From Qipengyuania gelatinilytica (GTDB taxonomy: Bacteria; Pseudomonadota; Alphaproteobacteria; Sphingomonadales; Sphingomonadaceae), in contig NZ_CP081294.1 of NCBI RefSeq assembly GCF_019711315.1, positions 2,294,001-2,358,000 on the forward strand: a stretch of DNA of 64,000 bases. The letters are read 5' to 3'. The notes beneath the pieces were generated by a model. That model was given only the letters and a program-made list of their open reading frames with translations, ran no database searches and was not told the DNA's origin. The position numbers and the translations under genes were made by a program. Every line of letters starts with the position of its first letter. Within the stretch, counting starts at the first letter, position 1. Positions 53,526 through 63,019 of this stretch are shown in pieces.

Positions 53526-54232
53526 GCGGCAGCGAGCTGGTTCACGCAGAACGGCTGTCGCCCAATTTCGACGACCGCAGCCTGCCGATCAGCATGGTCG
53601 TCATCCATTACACCGAGATGCTCGGCGCCGAAAAAGCGCTAAAGCGGATGTGCGATGGCGAGGCGAAGGTCAGTGCCCACTACTTGATCGCCGAAGATGG
53701 CACGGTCACGAGGCTGGTGCCTGAAGACAAGCGCGCCTGGCACGCGGGCGTCGCCTATTGGCGCGGCCATAAGGATGTGAACTCGGCCAGTATCGGGATC
53801 GAACTCGACCACCCGGGCCACCTCCACGGCTACCGCGACTTTTCGGAAGCCCAGTTCGAGGCGCTCGTCCCGCTGGTGGCGCGCATGGTCAAGCAATACG
53901 ACATTCCGCGCGCCAATGTGGTCGGGCATTCCGACGTCGCGCCGCAGCGCAAGATCGATCCGGGCGAACTTTTCCCGTGGGATCGGTTGGCCGAATACGG
54001 CCTGTGCCTCCCGCGCCCGGAGAAGCTCGAGCGCGGCGACCCGTTCGACAATGATGCAAGCTTCTACCTCGCGCTCGAACGCTTCGGTTACGACATTTCA
54101 GACGGTCACAAGGCGGTGGAAGCCTTCCAGCGCCGCTGGCGTCCGGAAAAGATCGACGGCATGATCGACGGACAGGTGCGCGCGATCCTGTTCCAGCTGC
54201 TGCTGGACCGCGACCGGGGTAGAACACGCTAA
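53522..54232 (+). CDS. N-acetylmuramoyl-L-alanine amidase (Amidase_2, AmpD/AmiD-like)
   Basis: 236 residues from GTG 53522. The Amidase_2 domain carries zinc histidines H29 (VVIHYTE) and the one in NVVGHSDVAPQRKIDPG, with WHAGVAYWRG and SIGIELDHPG between. A C-terminal peptidoglycan-binding-like helix bundle is near HKAVEAFQRRWRP. No signal peptide is evident, which favours cytoplasmic AmpD-like recycling, although AmiD-type domains are usually exported. It overlaps chpT. Confidence 0.9.
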   Translation: MSGSELVHAERLSPNFDDRSLPISMVVIHYTEMLGAEKALKRMCDGEAKVSAHYLIAEDGTVTRLVPEDKRAWHAGVAYWRGHKDVNSASIGIELDHPGHLHGYRDFSEAQFEALVPLVARMVKQYDIPRANVVGHSDVAPQRKIDPGELFPWDRLAEYGLCLPRPEKLERGDPFDNDASFYLALERFGYDISDGHKAVEAFQRRWRPEKIDGMIDGQVRAILFQLLLDRDRGRTR

Positions 54233-54242
54233 GGAGAATTCA

Positions 54243-54947
54243 ATGAGGGTCGCAGCCCTGATGCCAATTATCGTATCCTCACTGGTCGCCAGCGGTGCCA
54301 CCGCGCAGGAAGAAGACCGGTCGCGCGCCGCGACACCTATTGCGGTCGCCGACTGGGGCCCCAAGGTTCAGCAAGACTATCCGAGCCTGGCGCTGAGGAA
54401 CGGCGAACAAGGTACCGTTACCATGCGGATCACAATCGACGTTACGGGCAGGGTCAGCGCGTGTGAGGTGACGACGTCGAGCGGTTCGACGTCGCTTGAC
54501 GCAGCCGGATGCCGCGCGATGATGATCCATGCCCGGTTCAATCCGGCGCTAGACAAGAACGGCAATCCGATCGCGTCGACTTCTACTCAGTCGATCCGCT
54601 ACCTCCTTCCCGAGGGCGCCAAGCCGATGCATTTCGCGCCCCCCTCTCCGATCGATGAATCGGAGTGGCGCAATAAGGTGTTCGACGAGGCCTTTGTTAC
54701 CGATATTGAAGCTACCGAGACCGGAAGCGCACTGTTTCTTTTGACGATCGACGAGCAAGGCGCCCCGGTTGGATGCGGCATGCTGTGGCCGAGCGGCGAT
54801 GCAGATCTTGACCGCAGGACCTGCGGTCGTCTGCTCGCACAAGCCCGTTTCCTGCCCGCCCGATTGAAGGATGGCGACACGATTCCAGGTTCCTATTCGG
54901 TCGCCTATCCCTCTCTCGAAGCCGTGAAGGCAAGTTCGCAAAACTGA
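54243..54947 (+). CDS. secreted protein with two TonB-C-like repeats
   Basis: 234 residues with a signal peptide (LMPIIVSSLVASGATA). Two repeats resemble the TonB C-terminal fold: first GTVTMRITIDVTGRVSACEV...LDAAGCRAMMIHARFNPA, second SALFLLTIDEQGAPVGCGML...LDRRTCGRLLAQARFLPA. Each repeat holds a pair of cysteines at similar places. There is no inner-membrane anchor beyond the signal, unlike true TonB, so energy transduction is unlikely. It follows the amidase by 10 bp. Function unknown. Confidence 0.78.
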   Translation: MRVAALMPIIVSSLVASGATAQEEDRSRAATPIAVADWGPKVQQDYPSLALRNGEQGTVTMRITIDVTGRVSACEVTTSSGSTSLDAAGCRAMMIHARFNPALDKNGNPIASTSTQSIRYLLPEGAKPMHFAPPSPIDESEWRNKVFDEAFVTDIEATETGSALFLLTIDEQGAPVGCGMLWPSGDADLDRRTCGRLLAQARFLPARLKDGDTIPGSYSVAYPSLEAVKASSQN

Positions 54948-54986
54948 TTGTCCTTGGCTTTGAGCCAGCCTGCAACTATTCGCATC

Positions 54987-55377
<391 letters not shown>

Positions 55378-55418
55378 ATCATCCGGAACATGTGGCCTCT
55401 CTGTCGATTGGGCCGGTC

Positions 55419-56201
55419 ATGAGCACTCTCACGCATCGCAGCGCCCTGCAGCGCATCGCCATCATCCTCGCCGTCGTCGTCCAGATCGGCGCCACCTTCC
55501 TGCCGCAGCTCGGCTTCGGCGAGCCGATCGGTGATCGTTCGGACAGCGTGCGCACGCTGATCACGCCTTCGGGATGGGCCTTTGCGATCTGGGGACCACT
55601 GTTCTTCGGTTCCGCGGTATATGCCATCTGGCAGGCCTTGCCGGGGCAGCGCGACAACGTCCTGCTCGACCAGATCGGCTGGCCGTCGGTGGTAGCGCTC
55701 TCGATGCAGGGTATCTGGGCAACCTATACGCAGTTCGAGAACCTCACAGTGATCTCGGCGATCATCATCCTTACCTCGCTGGTCGCACTGCTGGTGATCG
55801 TCCGCAGGATCGTGGCCTTCGAACGCCCCATGAGCCGTTCCGAGCGAATCATCGTGGCGGTCACTTTCAGCGCGCTTGCGGCGTGGCTGACGGCCGCCAG
55901 CATCGTGAATATTTCCGCGACGCTCGCCTATTACGGCATCGGCGGCGAGTTCCGGTATCCGATGATCACCTCGATCATCGTGGCGATCGGCGGTGTCATC
56001 GCGGCGATCGCCGTCGCGCGCAGCCGCGGCAACCCGTGGTACGCGCTCGTGTTCTGCTGGGCGCTACTGGCGATCTATTTCCGCGGCGGACAGGAAAGCG
56101 GCGCGATCGCGCTGGCCTGCCTCGTCTCGGGCGTGCTCGTGGTTGCAGCTGTCGTGCTCGGCCTGAAGCCGCGCGCCAACCGTTACCACTGGTTCGGCTG
56201 A
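55419..56201 (+). CDS. multi-spanning membrane protein, TspO/MBR-like motif
   Basis: 260 residues with about seven membrane helices. ITPSGWAFAIWGPLFFGS at about 48-65 resembles the W/P-rich loop of TspO-related proteins and their larger relatives, but the protein is longer than classic TspO and the link is tentative. C-terminal helices include WYALVFCWALLAIYF and a GLKPRANRYHWFG tail. It starts 42 bp downstream of rnpB with no strong ribosome-binding site; the function is not clear. Confidence 0.7.
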   Translation: MSTLTHRSALQRIAIILAVVVQIGATFLPQLGFGEPIGDRSDSVRTLITPSGWAFAIWGPLFFGSAVYAIWQALPGQRDNVLLDQIGWPSVVALSMQGIWATYTQFENLTVISAIIILTSLVALLVIVRRIVAFERPMSRSERIIVAVTFSALAAWLTAASIVNISATLAYYGIGGEFRYPMITSIIVAIGGVIAAIAVARSRGNPWYALVFCWALLAIYFRGGQESGAIALACLVSGVLVVAAVVLGLKPRANRYHWFG

Positions 56202-56213
56202 GCGGGGCGGCGT

Positions 56214-57524
56214 TCAGCCGCGCCCGATGCTCGTATATTCGAAGCCGGCCGCGCGGACTTCGTCCGGACGATAGATATTGCGCAGGTCGACGAGGACGGG
56301 CGCCTTGGCGAGGTCCTTCACGCGGTCGAGGTCGAGCGCACGGAAAGCGTCCCACTCGGTCACGATGGCGATCACGTCGGCATCCTTGATCGCGGCATAG
56401 GGATCCTCGACCATGGTAACCTCAGGCATCAGCGGCCTGGCCAGTTCCATGCCTTCGGGGTCGTATGCTTCGACAGTCACGCCTGCATCGGTCAGCGTCT
56501 GCGCCACCGCGATAGCGGGGCTGTCACGCATGTCGTCCGTATTGGGCTTGAAGGTCAGGCCGAGCAGAGCGACTTTCTTGCCGCGCGCATTGTCTGCACC
56601 GCCCAGCGCATCGAGCACCTTGCGGCCCATGGCGCGCTTGCGCGTGTCGTTGACTTTGACCACCGCTTCCACGATGCGCGTCGGGCTGTCGTAATCCTCT
56701 GCCGTCTTGAGCAGCGCGAGCGTGTCCTTGGGGAAGCACGATCCGCCATAACCGGGCCCTGCATGGAGGAATTTCGAACCGATGCGGTTGTCCATGCCGA
56801 TGCCGCGGCTGACGTCCTGCACGTCCGCGCCTACCTTTTCACACAGGTCCGCCATCTCGTTGATGAAGGTGATCTTGGTGGCGAGGAAAGCGTTGGCGGC
56901 GTATTTGATCAGCTCGCTGGTGCGGCGACCGGTGAACAGGATCGGAGATTCATTGAGGAACAGCGGGCGGTAGACAGCGCGCATGGTCTCGCGGCCGAAA
57001 TCGTCCTCGGCACCGATCACGATGCGGTCGGGGCGCTTGAAGTCGCCGATGGCGGCGCCTTCGCGCAGGAATTCGGGGTTGGAGACAACCGAGAACTTGT
57101 GGCTCGTGCCGCTGTCCTTGAGGATGCGCTCGACCTCGTCGCCGGTGCCGACCGGTACGGTCGACTTGGTCACGACAACCGCGTCATTTGCGAGATGTTC
57201 GCCGATTTCCCTGGCCACGGCATAGACGAAGGAGAGGTCGGCATGGCCGTCGCCGCGGCGGCTGGGCGTGCCGACCGCGATGAAGATCGCGTCCGCGCTC
57301 TTGATCCCTTCGGCAAGGCTGGTGGTGAAGGTCAGGCGGCCGGCCTTGACGTTGCTGCCAACCAGCTCGGCAAGTCCCGGTTCGTAGATCGGCATGATCC
57401 CGTCATGCAGGCGATCGATCTTGGACTGGTCCTTGTCGATACATACGACGTCGTGACCGAAATCGGCGAAGCAAGCCCCCGAAACGAGGCCCACATAGCC
57501 CGAACCAACCATTGCGATCTTCAT
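56214..57524 (-). CDS. ugd: UDP-glucose 6-dehydrogenase
   Basis: 436 residues. NAD-binding GSGYVGLVSGACFA at 8-21, STVPVGTG at 121-128, catalytic Lys207 (ELIKYAANAFLATK) and nucleophile Cys263 (GPGYGGSCFPKDT). It oxidises UDP-glucose to UDP-glucuronate for exopolysaccharide or lipid sugar synthesis. Its ATG follows directly on the stop of the metallophosphatase gene (adjacent, no gap), so the pair is an operon. Confidence 0.95.
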   Translation of the reverse strand: MKIAMVGSGYVGLVSGACFADFGHDVVCIDKDQSKIDRLHDGIMPIYEPGLAELVGSNVKAGRLTFTTSLAEGIKSADAIFIAVGTPSRRGDGHADLSFVYAVAREIGEHLANDAVVVTKSTVPVGTGDEVERILKDSGTSHKFSVVSNPEFLREGAAIGDFKRPDRIVIGAEDDFGRETMRAVYRPLFLNESPILFTGRRTSELIKYAANAFLATKITFINEMADLCEKVGADVQDVSRGIGMDNRIGSKFLHAGPGYGGSCFPKDTLALLKTAEDYDSPTRIVEAVVKVNDTRKRAMGRKVLDALGGADNARGKKVALLGLTFKPNTDDMRDSPAIAVAQTLTDAGVTVEAYDPEGMELARPLMPEVTMVEDPYAAIKDADVIAIVTEWDAFRALDLDRVKDLAKAPVLVDLRNIYRPDEVRAAGFEYTSIGRG

Positions 57525-58328
57525 CTACGCATCCACCTTTTCGATAGAGATTTCGCCATCTTCGCTAGCGACGGCCTGAATGATGCGGCGCCTATCGCCT
57601 TCCAGCACCATTGCGGTCAAGCGCCCCGTTCGGAATGCCCCGGTGTCTATTCCGATACGATGTTCGCGGTCCTCGACATTCTCGAAGATCGTATGGCCGT
57701 GAATGATGACATGGGTGAGGGGTTCTTCGTGGCGCAGGAACCGCTCGCGGATCCACAGCATGTCCTTGCGTTGCTGCGCATCGACGGGGAACGCCGGATT
57801 TACCCCGGCATGGACGAGGGCATAGTCGCCGACGAGGATGATTTCCTCGAAGGAGGCCAGGAACTCGCGATCTTCCTGCGGGACGATCTTGCGCATCACC
57901 TTCTGGACTTCGGCGACCTTGAGCTTGTTGTATTCCTTGCGCTTCAGCCCGTAGCTGAGCACCGTCTCGCGTCCGCCATGCTTGAGGAAGTGGCGCAGGA
58001 TCTCGTCGTTGTCGAAGCCCTGGAGGAACATCTCCTCGTGGTTTCCGGCAAGGTAGCGCACCTTGCGCTTCTTGCCCCACTTGCGGGCCAGTTTGATGAC
58101 ACCGGCGCTATCGGGGCCGCGATCGACGAGATCGCCGAGGAACACCACCGTCGTATCGGCAGCCGCTGCGGCGGCATCGTCCTGCTCGATCGCATCCTTG
58201 AGCTTCTCGAGCAGGTCGCGGCAGCCATGGATGTCGCCGATGACATACCAGCGTTCGCCATCGGGCACGCGCGCGATGCGTCGTGCGGGCGGCGCCTTGC
58301 CGAAGAGTTTGCGGATGGTTTCGAGCAT
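57525..58328 (-). CDS. serine/threonine-type metallophosphoesterase
   Basis: 267 residues from ATG 58328 (GTG 58349 is an alternative; neither has a clear ribosome-binding site). Metal motifs GDIHG at 31-35, GDLVDRG at 65-71 and GNHEE at 95-99, later HAGVNP and IHGHT, match the PrpA/ApaH-like PPP family. The substrate (phosphoprotein or dinucleotide) cannot be told. It is directly upstream of ugd with zero gap, which hints at control of polysaccharide precursor supply. Confidence 0.88.
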   Translation of the reverse strand: MLETIRKLFGKAPPARRIARVPDGERWYVIGDIHGCRDLLEKLKDAIEQDDAAAAAADTTVVFLGDLVDRGPDSAGVIKLARKWGKKRKVRYLAGNHEEMFLQGFDNDEILRHFLKHGGRETVLSYGLKRKEYNKLKVAEVQKVMRKIVPQEDREFLASFEEIILVGDYALVHAGVNPAFPVDAQQRKDMLWIRERFLRHEEPLTHVIIHGHTIFENVEDREHRIGIDTGAFRTGRLTAMVLEGDRRRIIQAVASEDGEISIEKVDA

Positions 58329-58359
58329 GCTTGCTATGTGCGGGGTCACTTGGGGTGGA

Positions 58360-58374
58360 GACCACTTAGTGGTC
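58360..58374. repeat. 15-bp perfect palindrome upstream of the phosphatase-ugd operon
   Basis: GACCACT-T-AGTGGTC lies 31 bp before the phosphatase start, within the 275-bp divergent gap to the porin gene. It may be an operator, but I cannot assign a regulator. The rest of the gap holds no gene or clear promoter. Confidence 0.35.
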
Positions 58375-58603
58375 CGGCTCGGAGCCTACAAGCTTTGCCG
58401 GACGGGCAGCAGTGTTTCGCAGTTGCACAATAGCCACGCTATATGTTGCAGTAGCGAAAAGTTTTACCGGACATCTTGCGCGACTCCCGACAGTGATGCA
58501 CGATCATTTCGATTTCGCCTGAGGATCCTTTCCCAATAAATCCAAGGCCCGGCGAAAACGCAGGTGGGACGAAGCACCAAACCGAACCTTTAAGGAGTTC
58601 GAA

Positions 58604-59371
58604 ATGCTCACGTCCTTTCGCGGCACTCTCGCCGCTTCGATTACCGCACTCTCCCTCGGCGTCGCTGCACCAGCGATGGCGCAATCCGCCGACGAGGCGG
58701 AGGAAACCACCGAAGACAGTGCCTATACCGTTTCCGCCAATGTCGCGCTGACGACCGATTACCGTTTCCGCGGCGTGTCGCTCTCGGGCGGCGATCCCGC
58801 AATCCAGGGCGGTCTCGACGTCGGCCATGAAAGTGGATTCTACGTCGGCGTCTGGGCCTCCTCGATCGAGGGTGGCGATGCCTATGGCGAGATGGAATTC
58901 GACATTTACGGCGGCTGGTCCGGCGATGTGGCCGAAGGCGTCACGGTCGATGTCGGCCTGCTCTACTACGCCTATCCGACCGAGGAGCTCGGCCTCGATA
59001 CCGATTACTGGGAGCCCTATGCTTCGGTCGGTTTCAACCTCGGCCCGGCTGAAGCCACGGTCGGTGCGGCCTATGCCTTCGAGCAGGATTCGCTCGGCGG
59101 TGACGACAACCTCTACCTCTACACCGACGTGGGCTTCAGCCTGCCGAACACTCCGATCTCGCTGAGCGGCCACCTCGGTTACACCGACGGCGTTCTCGCT
59201 CCGCCGCTTCTGGCAGGTGACGCGGACGACAGCGGACTCGACTGGTCCATCGGCGCGAGCGTTTCGTCCGGTATTGTGGAAGTCGGGGTTGCCTATGTCG
59301 GCGTCGAAGGTCCTTCTATCGACGGTTTTACCGATGACGCGCTTGTCGGGACGATCACCGCCAGTTTCTGA
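58604..59371 (+). CDS. TorF family putative porin (Gcw_chp)
   Basis: 255 residues with signal peptide (SLGVAAPAMAQ). The Gcw_chp hallmark is DYRFRGVSLSGGDPAIQGGL followed by SGFYVGVWAS and alternating beta-strand patterns with acidic turns, ending TITASF. It is an outer-membrane barrel of the family and its solute is unknown. AAGGAG precedes the ATG. A terminator hairpin follows at 59392. Confidence 0.88.
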   Translation: MLTSFRGTLAASITALSLGVAAPAMAQSADEAEETTEDSAYTVSANVALTTDYRFRGVSLSGGDPAIQGGLDVGHESGFYVGVWASSIEGGDAYGEMEFDIYGGWSGDVAEGVTVDVGLLYYAYPTEELGLDTDYWEPYASVGFNLGPAEATVGAAYAFEQDSLGGDDNLYLYTDVGFSLPNTPISLSGHLGYTDGVLAPPLLAGDADDSGLDWSIGASVSSGIVEVGVAYVGVEGPSIDGFTDDALVGTITASF

Positions 59372-59391
59372 GAATTCGCTGGCGATGGTTG

Positions 59392-59419
59392 GGGGCGCGC
59401 TTTCGGGCGTGCCCCTTTT
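59392..59419 (+). terminator. intrinsic terminator of the porin gene
   Basis: GGGGCGCGC pairs with GCGTGCCCC (9 bp with one G-T) around TTTCGG and is followed by TTTT, 20 bp after the stop. Confidence 0.8.
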
Positions 59420-59441
59420 CCTTTGCGTGGTGCGCGCCTAG

Positions 59442-59888
59442 ATGGCCGGTATGGCCAAATATCTCCACAGCATGATCCGCGTTTCCGATCCGGAAGCCAC
59501 CGTCGCCTTCTTCAAGCTGATCGGCGTCGAGGAAGTCCGCCGCTTCGACAACGAGAAGGGCCGCTTCACGCTGATCTTCCTTGCCGCACCGGGACAGGAA
59601 GGCGTGGCCGAGGTGGAACTGACCTACAACTGGCCCCCGGAAGACGGCAGCGCGCCGGAAGAATATTCGGGCGGCCGCAATTTCGGCCACCTCGCCTATC
59701 GGGTGGAGAATATCTACGACACCTGCCAGCGCCTGGTGGATGCGGGGCACACCATCAACCGCCCGCCGCGTGACGGCCACATGGCCTTCGTGCGCACGCC
59801 GGACGGCATCTCCATCGAATTGCTGCAGGACGGCTATCTCGACCCGGTGGAACCCTGGGCGAGCATGGAAAATACCGGCAGCTGGTAA
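59442..59888 (+). CDS. gloA: lactoylglutathione lyase (glyoxalase I)
   Basis: 148-residue VOC-fold enzyme that converts the methylglyoxal-glutathione adduct to S-lactoylglutathione. Metal ligands are His9 (KYLHSMIRV), Glu in AEVELTYNW, His in RNFGHLAYRV and Glu in SIELLQDG. The protein is a little longer than the E. coli enzyme. An in-frame ATG three codons in is an alternative start. It is convergent with nhaA. Confidence 0.9.
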   Translation: MAGMAKYLHSMIRVSDPEATVAFFKLIGVEEVRRFDNEKGRFTLIFLAAPGQEGVAEVELTYNWPPEDGSAPEEYSGGRNFGHLAYRVENIYDTCQRLVDAGHTINRPPRDGHMAFVRTPDGISIELLQDGYLDPVEPWASMENTGSW

Positions 59889-59912
59889 GCCGCCGGTAAT
59901 GCAGCCAGGAGC

Positions 59913-61133
59913 CTATTCCTCGACGTAGGGGTTCTTGGCATCGTCCGGATGATCTGTGGTCATCCGGAGGATGGTGAAGCCGACCACGGCCGAAATCAGC
60001 GAGCCCATGAGAATGCCGATCTTGGCTTCCTCGACCAGCAATGCGTTGCCGGCGAACGCCAGGCCGCTGATGAACAGCGACATGGTGAAGCCGATGCCGC
60101 ACAGGATCGACACGCCCCAGATTTCGGGCCAGCTCGCCTGGTCGGGTCGCGGCGCGAAGCCCAAGCGGTCGGCCACCCAGATGGCCGAGAAGATACCCAC
60201 CTGCTTGCCGAGGAAGAGGCCTGCTGCAATCGCCAGCGGAAGCGGCGCCAATATGCCTGCCACGCCCAGGTCGCCAAGATGCACACCAGCATTGGCGAAG
60301 CCGAAGACCGGCACGATCAGATAGGCGCTCCACGGAGCGAGATTGTGCTCCATGATCTCGACCATGGTCTCGTCGTCCTTGCCGATCATGGGAATGGTCA
60401 GCGCCGCGACAACGCCCGCGATGGTCGCGTGCACGCCCGAATTCAGCACCAGGAACCACAGCACGATCGCAGCGAGGATGAAGGGCCAGTAGGCCTTCAC
60501 CTTCATCTTGTTCATCGCGAACATGGCCGCGGTGACGAGCGCGGCCCCGATCAGCCAGGTCATCTTGATCTTGGCGGTATAGAACAGCGCGATCACCATG
60601 ACTGCACCGATATCGTCGACGATGGCGACGGTCAGCAGGAATAGGCGCAGCGACGCGGGTACGCGGCTGCCGAGCAGGCCGAGCACACCCATCGCAAAGG
60701 CAATGTCCGTCGCCGCCGGGATCGCCCAGCCGCGCGTCAGTTCGCCAGCGCCTTCGGCATTGACGAAGAAGAGATATACGAGCGCGGGGATTGCCATGCC
60801 CGCCGCTGCGGCCAGGACCGGCATGCGCCGCTGCTGCGCAGTCGAAAGCTGCCCCTCGATCCATTCGCGCTTCACTTCGAGCCCGACGACGAAGAAGAAG
60901 ATCGCCATCAACCCGTCGTTGATCCACAAATGCATCGTGTTCAGCTTGAACACGGAAGCGTCGAACATCTCGCCGTGGAAGAGGTGATGATATTCGTCTG
61001 CAAACGGAGAGTTGGCTGCCAGCATCGCGGCAATCGCGACGAGGATGAGCAGGATGCCTGCCGAAGCGTCGCTGACGAACAGCGCGCGGACGGGGGCGAA
61101 TACGATGCGGAATGCTGAAGGACGTTCACTCAT
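59913..61133 (-). CDS. nhaA: Na+/H+ antiporter NhaA
   Basis: 406 residues with 12 helices. The paired acidic residues of the ion site are D173-D174 in VAIVDDIGAVMV, and D143 lies in PAATDIAFAMGVLG; SGVHATIAGV and GFTMSLFISGLAF follow. It exports Na+ (or Li+) in exchange for two protons at alkaline pH. This is the second antiporter in the window besides the CPA1 type at 40555, which fits a marine or saline lifestyle. Confidence 0.95.
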   Translation of the reverse strand: MSERPSAFRIVFAPVRALFVSDASAGILLILVAIAAMLAANSPFADEYHHLFHGEMFDASVFKLNTMHLWINDGLMAIFFFVVGLEVKREWIEGQLSTAQQRRMPVLAAAAGMAIPALVYLFFVNAEGAGELTRGWAIPAATDIAFAMGVLGLLGSRVPASLRLFLLTVAIVDDIGAVMVIALFYTAKIKMTWLIGAALVTAAMFAMNKMKVKAYWPFILAAIVLWFLVLNSGVHATIAGVVAALTIPMIGKDDETMVEIMEHNLAPWSAYLIVPVFGFANAGVHLGDLGVAGILAPLPLAIAAGLFLGKQVGIFSAIWVADRLGFAPRPDQASWPEIWGVSILCGIGFTMSLFISGLAFAGNALLVEEAKIGILMGSLISAVVGFTILRMTTDHPDDAKNPYVEE

Positions 61134-61220
61134 GTCGAGAGGCTCTTTTTCTCAATAGATGCCCCGTTGCAAGGGCGGATTCTGCGCGATAGAGATTGGG
61201 CAGGGGAAAAAGGGGTCGCA

Positions 61221-62618
61221 ATCATCTCGCAGATAACGCTTTTGGAGGTCTTGGCGCTCGTCCAGACCGAGCTGCTGCTGTTCGCAGCCGTCTTCTTCGC
61301 GATCGGCCTGGCTGACGAACTGGCGATCGATATCGCCTATCTGTGGTGCCGGCTGACCGGGAGGGCACGGACACAAAGGGTGCCGGAAGAGGCGCTTGCG
61401 AAAAACATGCTGAGAGGAATGGCCGCGGTCTTCATCCCGGCCTGGCGCGAAGACGCCGTTATCGGCTCCACCCTCGTGCATGCACTGGCTGCATGGCCGC
61501 AGGAAGACCTGCGCATCTACGTCGGCTGCTATCGCAACGATGCCGAAACGATTGCCTCGGTCGTGGCCGCTGCGCGCGGGGATGACCGGGTCCGGCTCGT
61601 CGTGGTCGGCGAGGACGGCCCGACCTGCAAGGCGCATTGCCTCAACCGGCTTCACGAAGCACTCGCACAGGACGAGGCACGTTCGGGCACGAAAGCGCAC
61701 ATGGTCGTGCTGCACGATGCCGAGGACATGGTCGATCCAGCGGCGCTCCCCATTCTCGACCACGCGATCTGGAATGCGGATTTCGTGCAGCTGCCAGTCA
61801 TGGCCTTGCCGCCGTCCGATTCGCGCTGGATCGCGAGCCACTATTCCGACGAATTCGCCGAAGCGCATGCCAAGCACATGGTCGTTCGCGATGCACTGGG
61901 CTGCGCGATCCCGGGCGCAGGTGTCGGCTGTGCAATCGGTCGCCAGATGCTGGCCAAGCTTGCCGCAGAAGCTGGGGGCCAGCCTTTCGCGCAAGGCGCG
62001 CTGACAGAGGATTACGAACTGGGAATACGCGTAAACGCGGCGGGCGGTTCGAGCCGTTTCCTCAGGCTGCGAACCGACGACGGCCGACTGATCGCCACGC
62101 GCGCCTATTTCCCGGACCGACTGGTAACCGCAGTGCGCCAGAAGACCCGCTGGACGCATGGTATCGCGCTGCAGGGTTGGGACCGGCTCGGCTGGGAGGG
62201 CAACGCCCTCCAGCGCTGGATGACCTTCCGCGACCGGCGCGGACCGCTTGTCGCCTTGCTGCTTTTCATCGGCTACGCGCTGCTGGTCTCCGGGACGGTC
62301 TCCGCCTTCGCATCAAGGGCCGGACTTGTGCAGCCCGTAGATTTGTCGCCGGCGCTGGAGGGGCTGCTGATGCTGACCTTCGCCGGTCTTGTCTGGCGGA
62401 CCGGGCTGCGCGCCGTCTTCACGGCTCGCGAATACGGGTTTGCAGAAGGACTTCGGGCGATCCCACGCGTCGTGGTCTCCAACGTCATTTCCATCATGAG
62501 CGGCAGGCGCGCGCTTGCCGGCTACATCCGTACCTTGAGAGGCGCGCCGGTGGTCTGGGACAAGACCGAGCACAGGGCCCATCCGGCCCGGATATTTGCT
62601 GAGGAGAAGTCGGCATGA
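61221..62618 (+). CDS. NfrB-like membrane glycosyltransferase (start unclear, possible ATC)
   Basis: About 465 residues. An N-terminal helix is followed by a GT2-type domain (VFIPAWREDAVIGSTL, RIYVGCYRNDAET, DxD-like LHDAEDMVD, QTRWTHGI-like RQKTRWTHGIALQG), with two or more helices near 355-400. Family resemblance is to the N-terminal part of NfrB (exopolysaccharide export/phage N4 adsorption). In frame the first TTG (61167) has no ribosome-binding site, whereas AAAAAGGGG (61207-61215) places ATC 61221 five nt on. Its stop overlaps the next ATG. The C-terminal stretch is AHPARIFAEEKSA. Confidence 0.8.
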   Translation: MISQITLLEVLALVQTELLLFAAVFFAIGLADELAIDIAYLWCRLTGRARTQRVPEEALAKNMLRGMAAVFIPAWREDAVIGSTLVHALAAWPQEDLRIYVGCYRNDAETIASVVAAARGDDRVRLVVVGEDGPTCKAHCLNRLHEALAQDEARSGTKAHMVVLHDAEDMVDPAALPILDHAIWNADFVQLPVMALPPSDSRWIASHYSDEFAEAHAKHMVVRDALGCAIPGAGVGCAIGRQMLAKLAAEAGGQPFAQGALTEDYELGIRVNAAGGSSRFLRLRTDDGRLIATRAYFPDRLVTAVRQKTRWTHGIALQGWDRLGWEGNALQRWMTFRDRRGPLVALLLFIGYALLVSGTVSAFASRAGLVQPVDLSPALEGLLMLTFAGLVWRTGLRAVFTAREYGFAEGLRAIPRVVVSNVISIMSGRRALAGYIRTLRGAPVVWDKTEHRAHPARIFAEEKSA

Positions 62619-62929
62619 GCGCACAGGCAAAACCGGCACGGGGCCGGCCGCTTATCTTCCTTGTGACCGTGGCGTTGATATGGGTGACCGTGCGCGCGAT
62701 CGCCTGGCAGATGCCGGCAACTCCGACGCTACCCGAGGCAGCGACGCCCGCACCACGACAGTTGGTTTCAGTCCCGGTCGAGGCGTCCAAGGCAGAAACT
62801 GTCACCGACCCTGACACACTTGTCGAGGGCCTCGAGCCTGTCCCCGGCGCACACGAGCACAGCCGTTTCATCGACAGCTCGGTCGCCGCCGGTCACGACA
62901 TGCTGTGGATGTCCGCTTCGCAGGATTAA
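62615..62929 (+). CDS. single-TM small protein coupled to the NfrB-like gene
   Basis: 104 residues starting at ATG 62615, overlapping the glycosyltransferase TGA, with GAGGAG before it. One membrane helix (about 13-32, LIFLVTVALIWVTVRAIAW) is followed by a periplasmic Pro/Thr/Glu-rich part. No family is recognised. The tight coupling suggests a subunit or assembly partner of the polysaccharide enzyme. Confidence 0.75.
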   Translation: MSAQAKPARGRPLIFLVTVALIWVTVRAIAWQMPATPTLPEAATPAPRQLVSVPVEASKAETVTDPDTLVEGLEPVPGAHEHSRFIDSSVAAGHDMLWMSASQD

Positions 62930-63019
62930 GGTCTCCGCAACACTCCAAAAACGCAGTTGTGCAGGGTCGGACAATCGTTCGGCTTTCATAGAAGGTCGCC
63001 CTGCGATAGGGCGGTCCCC

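Noticed and set aside
56763..58433. 556-codon plus-strand open frame opposite ugd and the phosphatase
   Set aside because: Antisense shadow spanning two genuine genes in the opposite direction.
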